Shown here: positions 1-13,695 of the stretch, piece after piece
How the letters are laid out: each line of letters starts with the position of its first letter
Position numbering within the stretch: the stretch's first letter is position 1
Assembly: GCA_014529385.2 (NCBI GenBank)
Contig: CM043948.1
Coordinates: forward strand, 21,017,951 to 21,081,950
Direction: 5' to 3'
Origin: Adiantum capillus-veneris
Lineage: Eukaryota; Streptophyta; Polypodiopsida; Polypodiales; Pteridaceae
DNA length: 64,000 nucleotides
Position numbers and translations under genes: made by a program
The notes under the pieces: model-generated
The model's input: only the letters and a program-made list of their open reading frames with translations
Database searches by the model: none
Told to the model about the DNA's origin: nothing

Positions 1-330
1 TTTTGGTGTCATAATTTTCAGCCATACATAACGTTTGTACTTGTCATCTTTCACAATTGATACAAAATCTTCCAATCCTTTCTTAACCATACATGCTAAC
101 CCTCCTTGTCCTCTTTGTTGCTTGAGATTCTTTGGCCACATCAATGAATGTACATTGTAATCCTCCAAGCCGTCAATCCTTTGTGTATCATGCTCCCAAG
201 TTTCAACAAGAAGTACAACATCGGCTTTGCTTGTTAGTTCATCAATGCCAACCCCCACATTCCATGGGTATTCATTACAATTCCAAAAGAATATTTTCAA
301 TTGTAACTCGGTCTCATAGGTCACGCATCC
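1..330 (-). CDS. LINE ORF2 N-terminus, endonuclease domain (partial)
   Basis: Reading the minus strand from 330 to 1 gives 110 codons without a stop. The peptide opens with LKIFFWNCNEYPW and then has DVVLLVETWEHD, the start of the apurinic-like endonuclease (EEP) fold of L1-type LINE ORF2. The Asn in FWNCN and the Glu in LVETW are the expected early catalytic positions. In an L1 element this enzyme nicks the target DNA for target-primed reverse transcription. The reverse transcriptase lies beyond the left edge. It follows ORF1 in the same frame with only one TAG codon (331-333) between them, and no ATG precedes the domain in this frame. Family assignment is by motif only. Confidence 0.75.
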
Positions 331-1280
331 CTATTTGCTTGAGAGACTTGCCTCCTCCTTGGGCACATTTTCTTCATGAGAGATCTCCTTGTTTTTATTA
401 TTCTTTTCCTCATATGCCTTGCGACGCATATTTTGTTGCTTAATAGTGCGATCTTCACATACAAAACATTTTGTATCCCTCAAATAGATCCAACTATTAT
501 CAAGGATAATCTTTCGCTTGGTCTCATCCGGCATGGTGCATACAATTGGCCGTTCTCCCGAGCGAGGAGCTCCTTGCTTCCCCACTCTATGTGCTCCATA
601 GACCATAACTCCGGACATGCCAAAGTGGGTTTTGAAGAAATCTTCAATAACAATGGCAAGAGAAGGAGGTGTCTCTAACTTCTCTTCGGGAATTCCACGA
701 ATAACAATGTTCTTGGAACGTCGCTCCCGTTCTTTCAACTCCTCCACATCCACATTCTCAACATTCTTTGTTTGAACCATAGCTTGCATGAGTGAGGAAT
801 TAGAAACCACATTGCTACCACATACATCAGCCAAGACTTGTTTGTGCATACATTTTTCATGTCGCATACATCCCGGCTCATAGTGTCAAATTTCTCCTCT
901 TTCAATACATGGTCATGCTCTACTTTGCTCATCCGCTCCTTCAAAGCATTCAAGTCCACAAGAGAGCGTTTACATTCCTTGACTTCCTCTTCAAGTTGCA
1001 TCAAACGTGTTGTTTGCATCTCAAGTGTCCTCTTGAGATTTTCATTCTCAACCACAAGTACCCTTAGTGTGCCATTCTCCATTGCAAGTGCTCGTAAGTC
1101 TTCGCCTTGTTTGTTTACGGTCTCTTGCAATGATACCAAGTACGCCATGATCATGGTTTCCGATGTCGTTGGTTGGGTGGTTGTGTTGCTATCTCCACAC
1201 TTAGGAGATTTTGGATCACTTTCCACAATGGTTGTGGATCTTGTTGAAGAAGAAGAACCCTTGCGAGTGCCGGAAGACAT
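331..1280 (-). pseudogene. LINE ORF1 protein (L1-like), one frameshift
   Basis: Two overlapping minus-strand frames make one protein of about 316 codons broken by a single-base shift near 840. The N-terminal part (1280 to about 850) starts MSSGTRKGSSSS, is Ser/Thr-rich, then forms a long heptad coiled coil with LVSLQETVNKQGEDL and MQTTRLMQLEEEVKE. The C-terminal part (about 850-331) begins with an ERRSKNIVIRGIPEE strand and has a GAHRVGK motif and CEDRTIKQQNMRRKAYEEK. That order (coiled coil, RRM-like fold, basic tail) matches L1 ORF1 nucleic-acid chaperones. The protein coats the LINE RNA. It sits directly upstream of the ORF2 endonuclease. The start ATG at 1280 is the first in the frame with the Ser-rich head. 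Confidence 0.75.
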
Positions 1281-1942
<662 letters not shown>

Positions 1943-2880
1943 GTCCCTATAGTACTTTTGGGGACTCTCGGGCGCTTATTATGTTACCAAAGGCAAGCTA
2001 GATTGCATGGTGAATGCAGTTGAAGATAAGGCAACTACATGATGCCTCGATAGACTCCCAAGTGAATGAAGCTTTCCTACAACGCCAATGTATTATGGCT
2101 TGGGAGGAATCTGATGGGTCACGCTTCATACATTACACCACCCATATTGCCCCGAACTACAAAGCCATGTTCCATCTCCACTGTGGGTATCCCTTAACTT
2201 CCCAACATTACTGTTCTCTTGCTATGTTGGGCCTCTTCCAGGTCGTGGGCTCCAAATGGGTCGCTAGCAAAATCCATGTGGATGCTTATCCATACCCTTG
2301 CATGCCATCACCATTGGCCCCTTCTTCCATATCAGAGCTGAATGTGTGCACATCGACATCACGATTTTTGCGGCTGGGGATATCAAGCATTCGCTCATTG
2401 TGGGGTTCCTCACCAAATCTGACGACTACTACGATTGAATCATCATCAACACCACAATCTATGGACAAATTTGAGAGAAATAGTCTCTTACCTTTCAACG
2501 TTGTCACACAACCACATACAAAAGAACCCTCTACCATCCCTAAAATTTGCAAAGACCCATTGCCAACAACAACCCTAGGCCCATTGTCAAATTTAATACG
2601 GAAAAATCCCCATCTCGAGTTGTTGAACGGCTCCTTAGCAACAACATTACATCTGCCTCATAGCCATCTGCTTCCATTGTTAATACCTTCCTCCATTTAC
2701 CCAATCTACCCACCATCGCTACAATCACAATCACCATCAGCTTTGCAATTGCCCTGTCCACTTTTGCTGACATTGTACTGTCCAGATTAATATTCAATGT
2801 TATCTTCACACACAGACATTGGATGCACACATTTCCACACACACAAAGTCGACCCGCCCATTTCCTCTCTGGTTTACACC
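1943..2880. other. No recognisable gene
   Basis: A plus-strand frame stays open from 2014 to 2790, but its peptide is Pro/Ser/Leu-rich in its second half and resembles no family I know. A shorter minus-strand frame (2552-2286) is equally unplaced. I see no element ends here. It may be decayed transposon or plain intergenic sequence. Confidence 0.4.
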
Positions 2881-3466
<586 letters not shown>

Positions 3467-3639
3467 AGGGACCTGCAATCCACCTCAGTGAGGGCACCTC
3501 CTGATCGCCACTGGCCATGCTTCATTATCATTGCCCTCGTCATCGGGTTCCACACTGTGTGTGCTGAAGGTGAGGCTCAAGGAGGATCTGTTGGTGAAGT
3601 TAGCAGTGGGCGAGGCGGACTGTGCAACCATAGCATTCA

Positions 3640-3722
3640 TGGCGACCTTGTCCTTGGAGTCAGCTCTCGCAACTCGCTCCTGATTCCTGAGTCCCAATGT
3701 TGTATTGATAATAGCACCCCCC

Positions 3723-3772
<50 letters not shown>

Positions 3773-3877
3773 AAGTGTATCCGTGCTCTCACCTGTCCAC
3801 TATTTCACTTCATGTAGGGCACATGGCACACTGGCTTGGATTTTGAAAGCTGCCGGATGAAGTTTGTGCTGACACGT
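3640..3877. repeat. Dispersed repeat R1, copy 1, with (CT)n core
   Basis: The sequence from TCTCGCAACTCGCTCCTGA to GCTGACACGT matches 33828-34014 base for base apart from scattered substitutions. The two copies differ in the core: here a CT array (about 3723-3767), there a run of C. The gag-only LTR element begins immediately after GACACGT, so R1 was probably its target. Confidence 0.75.
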
Positions 3878-5965
<2,088 letters not shown>

Positions 5966-5989
<24 letters not shown>

Positions 5990-8397
5990 TCCACCCCCTC
6001 TAAACTTGCACATCCTTCGGCATGTGCCAGCCTCATGGTAACTTGTGAAAGCAATTGTATCCCCTGTCATCCCATGACCTCCTCCAGGATCATATGGGTA
6101 ACTCAAAAACTTGTATTGTACTAAGCATTGAGATTCTCCGCATCTTTTAATTCCTCTCGGATCAGATGGAATTGCTATATACATCTGTCTCCAAAACATT
6201 TGTAACAAATCTCCATTATGCGCAAAATCTTCATGACGAAGAGACATAAGTTCCTCATCCTCCTCTTCAAAAAACACTTCCAGGCTTCTTGTAATATACT
6301 TGAAAGATTTTTGAAACTGCACTTCAACCTTCTCACCAACCTCTAAATCCATATGTACCTCTTTCGCATAGAATTCTGAATCTGCATCTTCATTCTCAAA
6401 AGAATCCTCTAGATAGCCTTTCTCAACATCGAGAGAAACCTCAGAAATATGCATGGTAAATCTCTCATCAATTCTCTCACCTTTTACAAAATACCTCTCC
6501 AGCTTTACATCATAAAACTTTGCATACCTCTCAAATATGGTGTCTAATTCCCTTTCCAAATCATCCTGGTAGGTATGCTCCCGGTCACTTGTAACCGACT
6601 GCTCAAAACCTCCTTGGAGTTAGTCTCTGACACAATATCTTCACCCCTTCTTCCTTTTTGACCCATCCCTAAATTATCTTCAACTGAATCATGTCTCCAC
6701 TCATCTAGGGAGAACCCTTCTTCATTACATGACTCTGGTGTCAGCATAGAGCTAGCATCCTCTTCTTGTTTCAAGGCATCACCATGTATACCCTTCATAT
6801 CCATAGCAGATAGATGCTCACAAACCTGCTTGCAATTTATACCTTGTGACACACGACCTAAATCCCTTTTATGCCTCAGATATTGTTTGCATACCTGCAG
6901 GCAATCGAAATTCTTAAAACCCTGTATAGTAGGCACTTTATGGCAAGCATCTTTATTTGCATCTTCACACAGATCAGAAATATCATCCCAATCACAGACC
7001 ATATTTGAAGAGGTTTCTTGCTCTTCTACTCTATCCTCTGATGTCACTTCAACCTGTATAGCATTCCCAAACACTTCTCTATCTTTGATTTGTGAATCTT
7101 GAAGATTCATAGCTTCATCTGCAGAACCCCAATCCTCATGCAGAGAATCTACATCTGTCATTCCTGCAAACACGACTTCAAAAAATTAATCATCATGAAT
7201 ATGCAATCCAAAATCAGCTGCTGAAGACTCTAAACTTTGCATAACACCTTCCTCTACCATGGAATTGTGAAAGCTTGCTGCATCTAGCTCTAAATAAGGC
7301 ACAATTTCATGAGTCATTTGCATCACATCTGCTACCCCATATATACAAGACATACAAATTACTCTGTCAATGCACTCCTCTTCTTCCACCTCGTCTAGCT
7401 GAGGTACTTCACAATCCGCAATACTCACAAAGGAAGAGATTTTCAATCACCCCCTCTAAATTAGCACTTCGCAGCTAGGCATATCCGTTTGGGTAGTACC
7501 ACATGCATCAAACTCGCATAGGAAAGCATTGATAATGACTTCTTCATCCTGGTATATGTCTTCAGCATAGGCATCCAGCTCTTCTAAACTTGGTAAAAGT
7601 TCCTGGATCTGCTCAAAAGTAGATTGTAGCACATCACTAATATAGCCGTCTTCCACCTGTTTTCCCTTCACATCCTCTGTCAAAACCATAGCATCCTCAT
7701 CCTTGTATATACACTCTTATGCATCTTCAAACAAATCAAATGGAGCGTCCAAATCATCTATCATAGTCAACGAGTTTGCATCATCCTCTAAGTCGCTTTG
7801 AGCCGTTTCAGGCGCCTGGATAGCATCATGAGAGTCATTATCTTGAGATACGAAGGTTACAAGACCCAAACGTGCATAAATAGCTTCTACTATGTCTGCT
7901 TCATCTGCATACAATAAATTTGCATCTTGCAAAAGATATGCATCTATTATTGCTTCTAAATTAGCCTGTATGGATGTGTTGACACTTGCATGGCTTACAG
8001 GAGACACCAACTCTAGCTCGTCACATCCACTTCCACTCTGATCCATCTCTTGGTCTTGATGTTCCAAGCATACCTGTGTTATAGCTGTAGAAAACTCATC
8101 CCAGTTGCTTGCATATACACTTGCATAGTCTTGAACTTGGTGCTTGAAATCATCACTCACAAGTTCAACAAATGCTGCAATCATCCGAGCTTCTGGAATT
8201 GCTTGAAGCCTCATCTCTGTCACATAGCACTCAAGATATCCTTCTGGATCATAGCCTTTGAATATATTAAGCTCATTATATACGAATTTCCTAGTGCTTT
8301 CAATCGCTTTTTGAATCCGGTCTTCTTCTTCAAGCCATTTGCATCTGTCTGCAAGCTCTTTCATTTCAGCATATAGCTGCTCCACTTTGCTAGCCAT
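5966..8397 (-). pseudogene. Gag-like protein of gag-only element 1, broken by stops
   Basis: One minus-strand frame runs from the ATG at 8397 to about 6545 with in-frame stops at 7717-7719, 7456-7458 and 7186-7188. It then shifts frame and ends at 5966, just inside the LTR. Residues 1-110 contain FKGYDPEGYLECYVTEMRL, then EARMIAAFVELVSDDFKHQV and YASNWDEFSTAI. This is the helical layout of plant retrotransposon Gag (substrate sentence F-GYDP, then a W-x-x-F helix). The remainder is very acidic, rich in Asp/Glu, and unlike a zinc-knuckle Gag; I see no CCHC motif. Gag would form the particle that packages the element RNA. The start is the first ATG after the primer site. Confidence 0.65.
5990..6004 (-). 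other. Polypurine tract of gag-only element 1
   Basis: On the minus strand the sequence TTTAGAGGGGGTGGA lies directly against the TG of the 3' LTR. The sister element has TTCAGAGGGGGTGGA in the same place (25657-25671). A purine run here primes plus-strand DNA synthesis in LTR elements. Confidence 0.8.
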
Positions 8398-8426
8398 CTT
8401 TATGTACTCTCACCCTGGCTTGTTCA

Positions 8427-8440
8427 CGTCGGGTTCACCA
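8427..8440 (-). other. Primer-binding-like site of gag-only element 1
   Basis: The minus strand reads TGGTGAACCCGACG beginning six bases inside the 5' LTR. TGG is the complement of a tRNA CCA end. The sister element has TGGTGAGCCCGACG at the same position (28919-28932). I cannot assign the tRNA. Confidence 0.65.
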
Positions 8441-8446
8441 AAAATA

Positions 8447-9080
8447 TGTAGAGAAATTTGCGGTCTTGCCAGGAAAGCACCGGGTTTATGGCTGTGAGAG
8501 TTTGTGAGAGAACTCAACAAAAACTATATGAAGGAGTTAAACCATAGATGCCATGAAGACTAGGGTTTGGAAAGAAGTGCAATCAAAGAAGACCCACTCT
8601 TTCTCTCTTGCACTCACACACACAAAGAAAGAACACAAAAGAGAATGTCAAAACAACAAAAAGTGAAAACATCAAGGCTATGGTCATATCGTATCATGGG
8701 TAGTATGAAAGGGTTAATATATGAGTTAATGGCATTCAATCTTAGCTGACCAAATAGGGTACGAATTATTCTTTGGAATTGTAGTTTTGTGCTTACCATA
8801 ATATATATATTTTGTCTAGTGCTTGGGATTAATTGTGTTTACAAATCCTCTTGGTTCATAGAAAGATAACTACGCTTACGTCAAAAGAAAAGTTATAGTC
8901 TATGAGAGGTAGTATGATGGGATCCGGTGATAGAAGTATTTCATTGAGCCTTTCTGGGCCAAAGAGAAACACTATACGTTGTTGAAAGTGTATTTTATGG
9001 CTAATCCATACGTTAATTCTAATAGATTGTACAGAGTGAAAGCGATAGAAATGATCATCATGTGGGTTATTCATCTAGGA
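8447..9080 (-). repeat. 5' LTR of gag-only element 1, truncated
   Basis: It starts TGTAGAGAAATTTGCGG and follows 3878-4515 closely, including both conserved-peptide copies, then ends abruptly at CTAGGATCATTTAC. About 1.5 kb of LTR is missing and does not resume further right, so a deletion or recombination removed it. Confidence 0.75.
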
Positions 9081-10100
9081 TCATTTACATATGAGTTAAC
9101 ACGATGCATCATAGTTTGCAAACTATGCAAGGAATCTCTATCTAAATCTGGCACATGATGCAATCTATTGTTAAGCTCATTCTCTGTATCAAAAAAGTAC
9201 AATTGTGCAAAGCGAGGGATCTGATCCACTCTTTTGCATGGTGTCATGGACCCAATATTATGGTAGATGGCACCGTGAACTTTAAAAGTGTACACACCTC
9301 TCCCTCGCGTAAGTTGCTCATCAACATGAGCACCCAAAGAAGCAAAAGCCAATACATTATTATATGCTCTGATGTGTTTAAGAATTTTTTTTCTCTTGGT
9401 AGTAGCACCTTGCAGCAATTCTTTAAGCTCCATTGGCGGATCACTAAAAGGAAGTAATTTGACTTTTCTTGATAAGCAGCAATACTTACCTATAAATGTG
9501 CATATAGACCTACCTTCAACCTTCCAAGCACATGCACCACAAAAGGAGCACACAAAATCTAAGCCACCCAAGTTGTGGACCAAGCATTTTTCATGGTAGA
9601 GGGCAAGCATAGAGTCATGCTTCAAGATTGTTGCATTTGGATAAATGCAACGAATAGATAGACAATAATGCTCAATTTTAGAGAATCCTCCTTCTTCAAA
9701 AACAATGCAAAGATGTTGTTGACCCTCCCAATTGTTGACAACTCCAATAACGGAGGTACTTCTAAAGGTCTAGTGCTTTGAGCATTTGTAGTACAATTTT
9801 CAATATGCATAGCCATTTTTTTTCCAGAAAAGCGCGAGGTGAATTATATTAAGAAAGCAAAGAAGATTACAAAAGACCTGGGGACAGGGTTAGTGTAAGA
9901 TCGCAAAGAGTTAAATGTACAATCTAAGTTGAACAGTCTTACAAAGATATGCATAGCCATTGCATCCATTTGTTGACCACCATGGCTTAAATGCATGATA
10001 TTCACACAATCTTGTAAAATACCCAATGGGATCCACTACAAAGATTGTTGAGCCCTAGCACGTGCTGTTTCTTGCCTAGCTTTTTGAGAAATGTTGCACA
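9081..10100 (-). pseudogene. Helitron RepHel N-terminal fragment A
   Basis: The minus frame 9625-9071 contains LGGLDFVCSFCGACAW, then a run with KVKLLPFSDPPMELKELL, RAYNNVLAFASLGAHVD, GVYTFKVHGAIYHNIG and FAQLYFFDTENELNNR. This is the Helitron_like_N region that precedes the Rep nuclease in plant Helitron RepHel proteins. Upstream coding seems to continue to about 10100 but with stops. The Rep HUH motif and helicase are absent. It parallels 33866-33421 over about 390 bp. A short LINE tail (9818-9946) interrupts the upstream part. It abuts the truncated LTR at 9080. No Helitron TC or CTRR end is visible. Confidence 0.75.
9803..9961 (-). mobile_element. 5'-truncated LINE tail with 15-bp target duplication
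   Basis: A 129-bp insert (9818-9946) is flanked by ATATGCATAGCCATT at 9803-9817 and 9947-9961. On the minus strand the insert ends CTTAATATAATTCACC, then CGCGCTTTTCTGG and a short A run, the style of a plant L1 3' end. A direct target duplication plus an A tail marks target-primed retrotransposition. Confidence 0.85.
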
Positions 10101-10782
<682 letters not shown>

Positions 10783-10825
10783 ATGATAATTTGAAGTTTT
10801 GCAACATCATTAGCTAAAAAAAGCA

Positions 10826-11455
10826 TTACATTTTAGGATAGGATGTAGTAACACCCCCCTGTGTGTTAGGCATGACAACACGACTAAGTCTCCTACCAAT
10901 GGCATTCAAGCGATTAATTGCAATCTTTAAGGTCTTCATCTCAGATCCTATATCTGCTACATGCGCTTTCAGAGCTTCAAATTGCTCCTTGTGTTCTTTA
11001 AAGGTCCTAATCTCAGACCCCAAACCTATTACATGTGCTTTCAAGGCTTCAACTTGGTCCTTGTGTTCTTTGAAGCACAAAGACAATTGTTGCACAACCT
11101 CATTCTGAAAATTTTCCATGAATGTATAGAGTTCATGTTGATTGATTTCCAAACATGCAGTTTCATCCTTGATACCTTGCAATGCCAAAATCACCTCCTC
11201 TCGAAAGGTGACGTGGTCTTCTTCACCTTGAACTTGTTTGCAAACCTTTTGTAAGTAGTTTTTGTGCTCTTGTTGGATAGCTTTGTTGCGTTCACAAAGT
11301 CCATGAATGATTTGTAAACGCTTTGAAGGACCCTCTCAGTTCAATTTCCCCCCTGATCTGGCCAACTACTTTGCGGCTCACACACTATTGTGCTCCGGAG
11401 GTGTAGGCATAATGACTTCATTTATATCATGATCTCCTTGAGAAACATTCCCAGA
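10826..11455 (-). pseudogene. Coiled-coil protein gene split by the CACTA element
   Basis: The clear frame is 11194-10826, which extends upstream in the same strand through CERNKAIQQEHKNYLQK to about 11340. It is a long coiled coil with an internal tandem repeat of about 24 residues: FKEHKDQVEALKAHV...GSE followed by FKEHKEQFEALKAHV...GSE. The upstream end continues across the CACTA insertion. Removing 11456-20820 and one AGA joins MNSPSSDS (coded at 20847-20821) to GNVSQGDHDINEV. Stops and a frameshift lie near 11340-11380. I do not recognise the protein; it could be the accessory protein of another transposon or a decayed host gene. Confidence 0.5.
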
Positions 11456-11516
11456 CACTACAAGAGGCTATTCATATTAGCGACGCTCACACAACGACGC
11501 TAAAAAAAACATTTTT

Positions 11517-11578
11517 CCGGCGTCGCTATGAGCGTCGCAAATTTACAAGTAAATTTGCGACGCTCATAGCGACGCCGG
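11517..11578. repeat. Perfect 29-bp hairpin in the left subterminal region
   Basis: Arms 11517-11545 and 11550-11578 are exact inverse complements around the loop CAAG. Each arm contains GCGTCGCTATGAGCGTCGC, so the arms are built from the subterminal motif. A weaker hairpin with arms AAAAACTCA and TGAGTTTTT follows at about 11607-11640. Confidence 0.9.
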
Positions 11579-11670
11579 CTGGGCTAAAAAAAATAACAGA
11601 GAGCGCCAAAAACTCAGATCTCAGATTTGAGTTTTTCGGCGCCCTCAAGCAAGGAGCAGGTAACGCTCTC

Positions 11671-11705
11671 CCTCTCTCTCTCTCTCTCTCTCTCTTCTTT
11701 CTTCT

Positions 11706-11787
<82 letters not shown>

Positions 11788-11857
11788 AGAGGAAGGAGAG
11801 CCAGGTATGCTCCTTCCCTCTCCTCACTCTCATGTTCCCTTCCCCTCTTTCTCTCTC

Positions 11858-11913
<56 letters not shown>

Positions 11914-11934
11914 CACACACACAATAGTGTTTTT

Positions 11935-11973
<39 letters not shown>

Positions 11974-12230
11974 GAGAGAGAGAGTACAAACATAAACCAA
12001 AACGACACACCACATACATAAACAAAGAATGCACACACACATTGAGAGAGGAAAAGAGAGAGAGAGCATGCATAAACAAAAAACGCACACATTGAGAGAG
12101 GAAGAGAGAGAGAGAGAACATGCATAAACAAAAAACGCACACATTGAGAGAGGAAAAGAGAGAGAAAAACATGCAATAAACAAAAAAACGCACACACATT
12201 GAGAGAGAAAGAGATAGAAACTAATTTAAC
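11671..12230. repeat. Microsatellites inside the CACTA 5' region
   Basis: CT arrays (11671-11693, 11851-11875) pass directly into CA arrays (11708-11783, 11876-11925). A diverged GA stretch follows. Then comes a short minisatellite of about 58 bp, ACATGCATAAACAAAAAACG plus CACACATTGAGAGAGG and a purine run, repeated about four times at 12005-12215. Confidence 0.85.
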
Positions 12231-12254
12231 GTCGTAGGAAACTAATTAAAATTA

Positions 12255-12345
12255 AAAGACCTAAAGATCTAGCCGACGAGGAGTTGAACTCAAGACCTAT
12301 TATTCAAGAGGGAAATGGCATAACCAATCTATCATTACGTGGCAT
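12255..12345 (-). other. tRNA-like (SINE-head-like) segment, degenerate
   Basis: On the minus strand TAGATTGGTTATG resembles a Pol III A box. GGTCTTGAGTTCAACTCC, about 30 bases downstream, resembles a B box with T-arm. Spacing fits a tRNA, but the anticodon stem does not pair properly and no cloverleaf forms by eye. It may be a SINE head or chance. Confidence 0.25.
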
Positions 12346-12416
12346 GGGTGATAGAAAGGTTATACCATTTATCTCTTTTTATTGGCACACACATCCACAC
12401 ACGCGCACACACACCA

Positions 12417-13260
12417 GAGAAGAGAGTTATAACGTCGTAGGAAACTATCCTAAAAGACGTTAAAGATTAGGTTAGATGTAGACTTACGTTAAATTAGATT
12501 TAGGTTTATTTAAGTTAAATTAGATTAGATTTAGGTTTATTTTAGTTAGATTTACGTTTATTTACGCTAGATTTAGATTTACGTTATATTAGATTAGATT
12601 TAGGTCTCCATAGACTGCGATGCCTGCATGAGCGGGTGAAGAAAGCCCTCAATGGAATATAGGGTATTGCTGCCTTCACTCATGGTGGGCTCCGTCGATC
12701 CAAAAGTACTGGTGAAATGTCTTCAGAAGATAGGGAAGAAGGTGGATCTTCAGGGCGGCAAGAGTCACTACATCCCCGACAATGACCATCTAGACAACCT
12801 CTAGTCATTCAACAGCAACTTCAAAGTTAGTAACAAGAGCAAAAACGGTCCAAAGGGCCAATTGCTGTCGTCAGATGTGGATGGAGATGAGGCAACGTCA
12901 CCGCTGGAAGTTAACTCTCACATCTTTAGTGATGAGAATGCCAACTCTTGCCGAGTTATGTGAAAAATTATGTGTTAAATCAGTTTTAAGGTTCTTATAA
13001 TCCTTGTTAGTTTAGTTCTTTGTTTTTAATATAACATAATTTACGTTATATTTAGATTTATGTTATATTAGATTAGACTTAGGTTTATTTAGGTTTACCC
13101 ACACACACACACACAAGAAGAAGAGAGTTTTAACGTCCTAGGAAACTATCCCAAAAGACGTTAAAGATTAGGTTAGATGTAGACTTACGTTAAATTAGAT
13201 TTAGGTTTATTTTTAGTTAGATTTACGTTTATTTAGATTTACGCTTATTTACGTTAGATC
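12417..13260 (+). repeat. Direct repeat pair with AT-rich minisatellite
   Basis: A segment of about 120 bp (GAAACTATCCTAAAAGACGT, TTAGGTTAGATGTAGACTTA and the following TTAGATTTAGGTTTATTT units) occurs at about 12417 and again at about 13119. The captured HIPP fragment lies between the two copies. Confidence 0.8.
12604..12963 (+). pseudogene. Captured fragment of a HIPP (heavy-metal-associated isoprenylated plant protein)
   Basis: The frame opens right after a TTTAG acceptor-like site with VSIDCDACM, the CxxC metal-binding start of an HMA domain. After a one-base shift it continues RVKKALNGI, then returns to the first frame with VDPKVLVKCLQKIGKK, the end of an HMA fold. The distal part ends FSDENANSCRVM and TGA at 12961-12963. 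A final CaaX box (CRVM) is the isoprenylation signal that defines HIPPs. In HIPPs the HMA domain binds metal ions and the lipid anchors the protein to membranes. Stops at 12802-12804 and in the shifted part, plus loss of the middle of the domain, show it is a relic. It sits between the left TIR and the transposase, in the same orientation, so it travelled inside the transposon. Confidence 0.7.
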
Positions 13261-13530
13261 GAGTCCACGCAAGAATTACTTACGGTTTAGGGTTTAGAGT
13301 TAGACGAACAGTGAAAAGATCTACTGTGAAAAGTTGTTAAGATGCTGTGAAGTGCTACAGCTAGAGAAGAGGCAAAGGGGTTTTGTCCACTACATGCAGT
13401 ATCATGTAGACGTGGGTCTGTAGATTTCTTGTACCCACAAATATAGGTATTGACCAATAAAGACGAGATTATAACCCGATGGTTCTGATCTCCATGCACC
13501 TCTAGACCGAGGTGTGCGGGGATTGGACAT

Positions 13531-13636
<106 letters not shown>

Positions 13637-13695
13637 GAAGAATGCCAATAGAATATTAAATTTGTTGTCCAGGTTATAAGATTTTTATCCTCATT

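Noticed and set aside
2014-2790. 258-codon plus-strand frame
   Set aside because: No family resemblance. Its Pro/Ser/Leu-rich second half and lack of any paralogue in the window make it unsupported as a gene.
12005-12215. Regularly spaced repeats that might suggest a CRISPR array
   Set aside because: Units are head-to-tail with purine-tract spacers, not unique spacers, in an obvious eukaryotic transposon.
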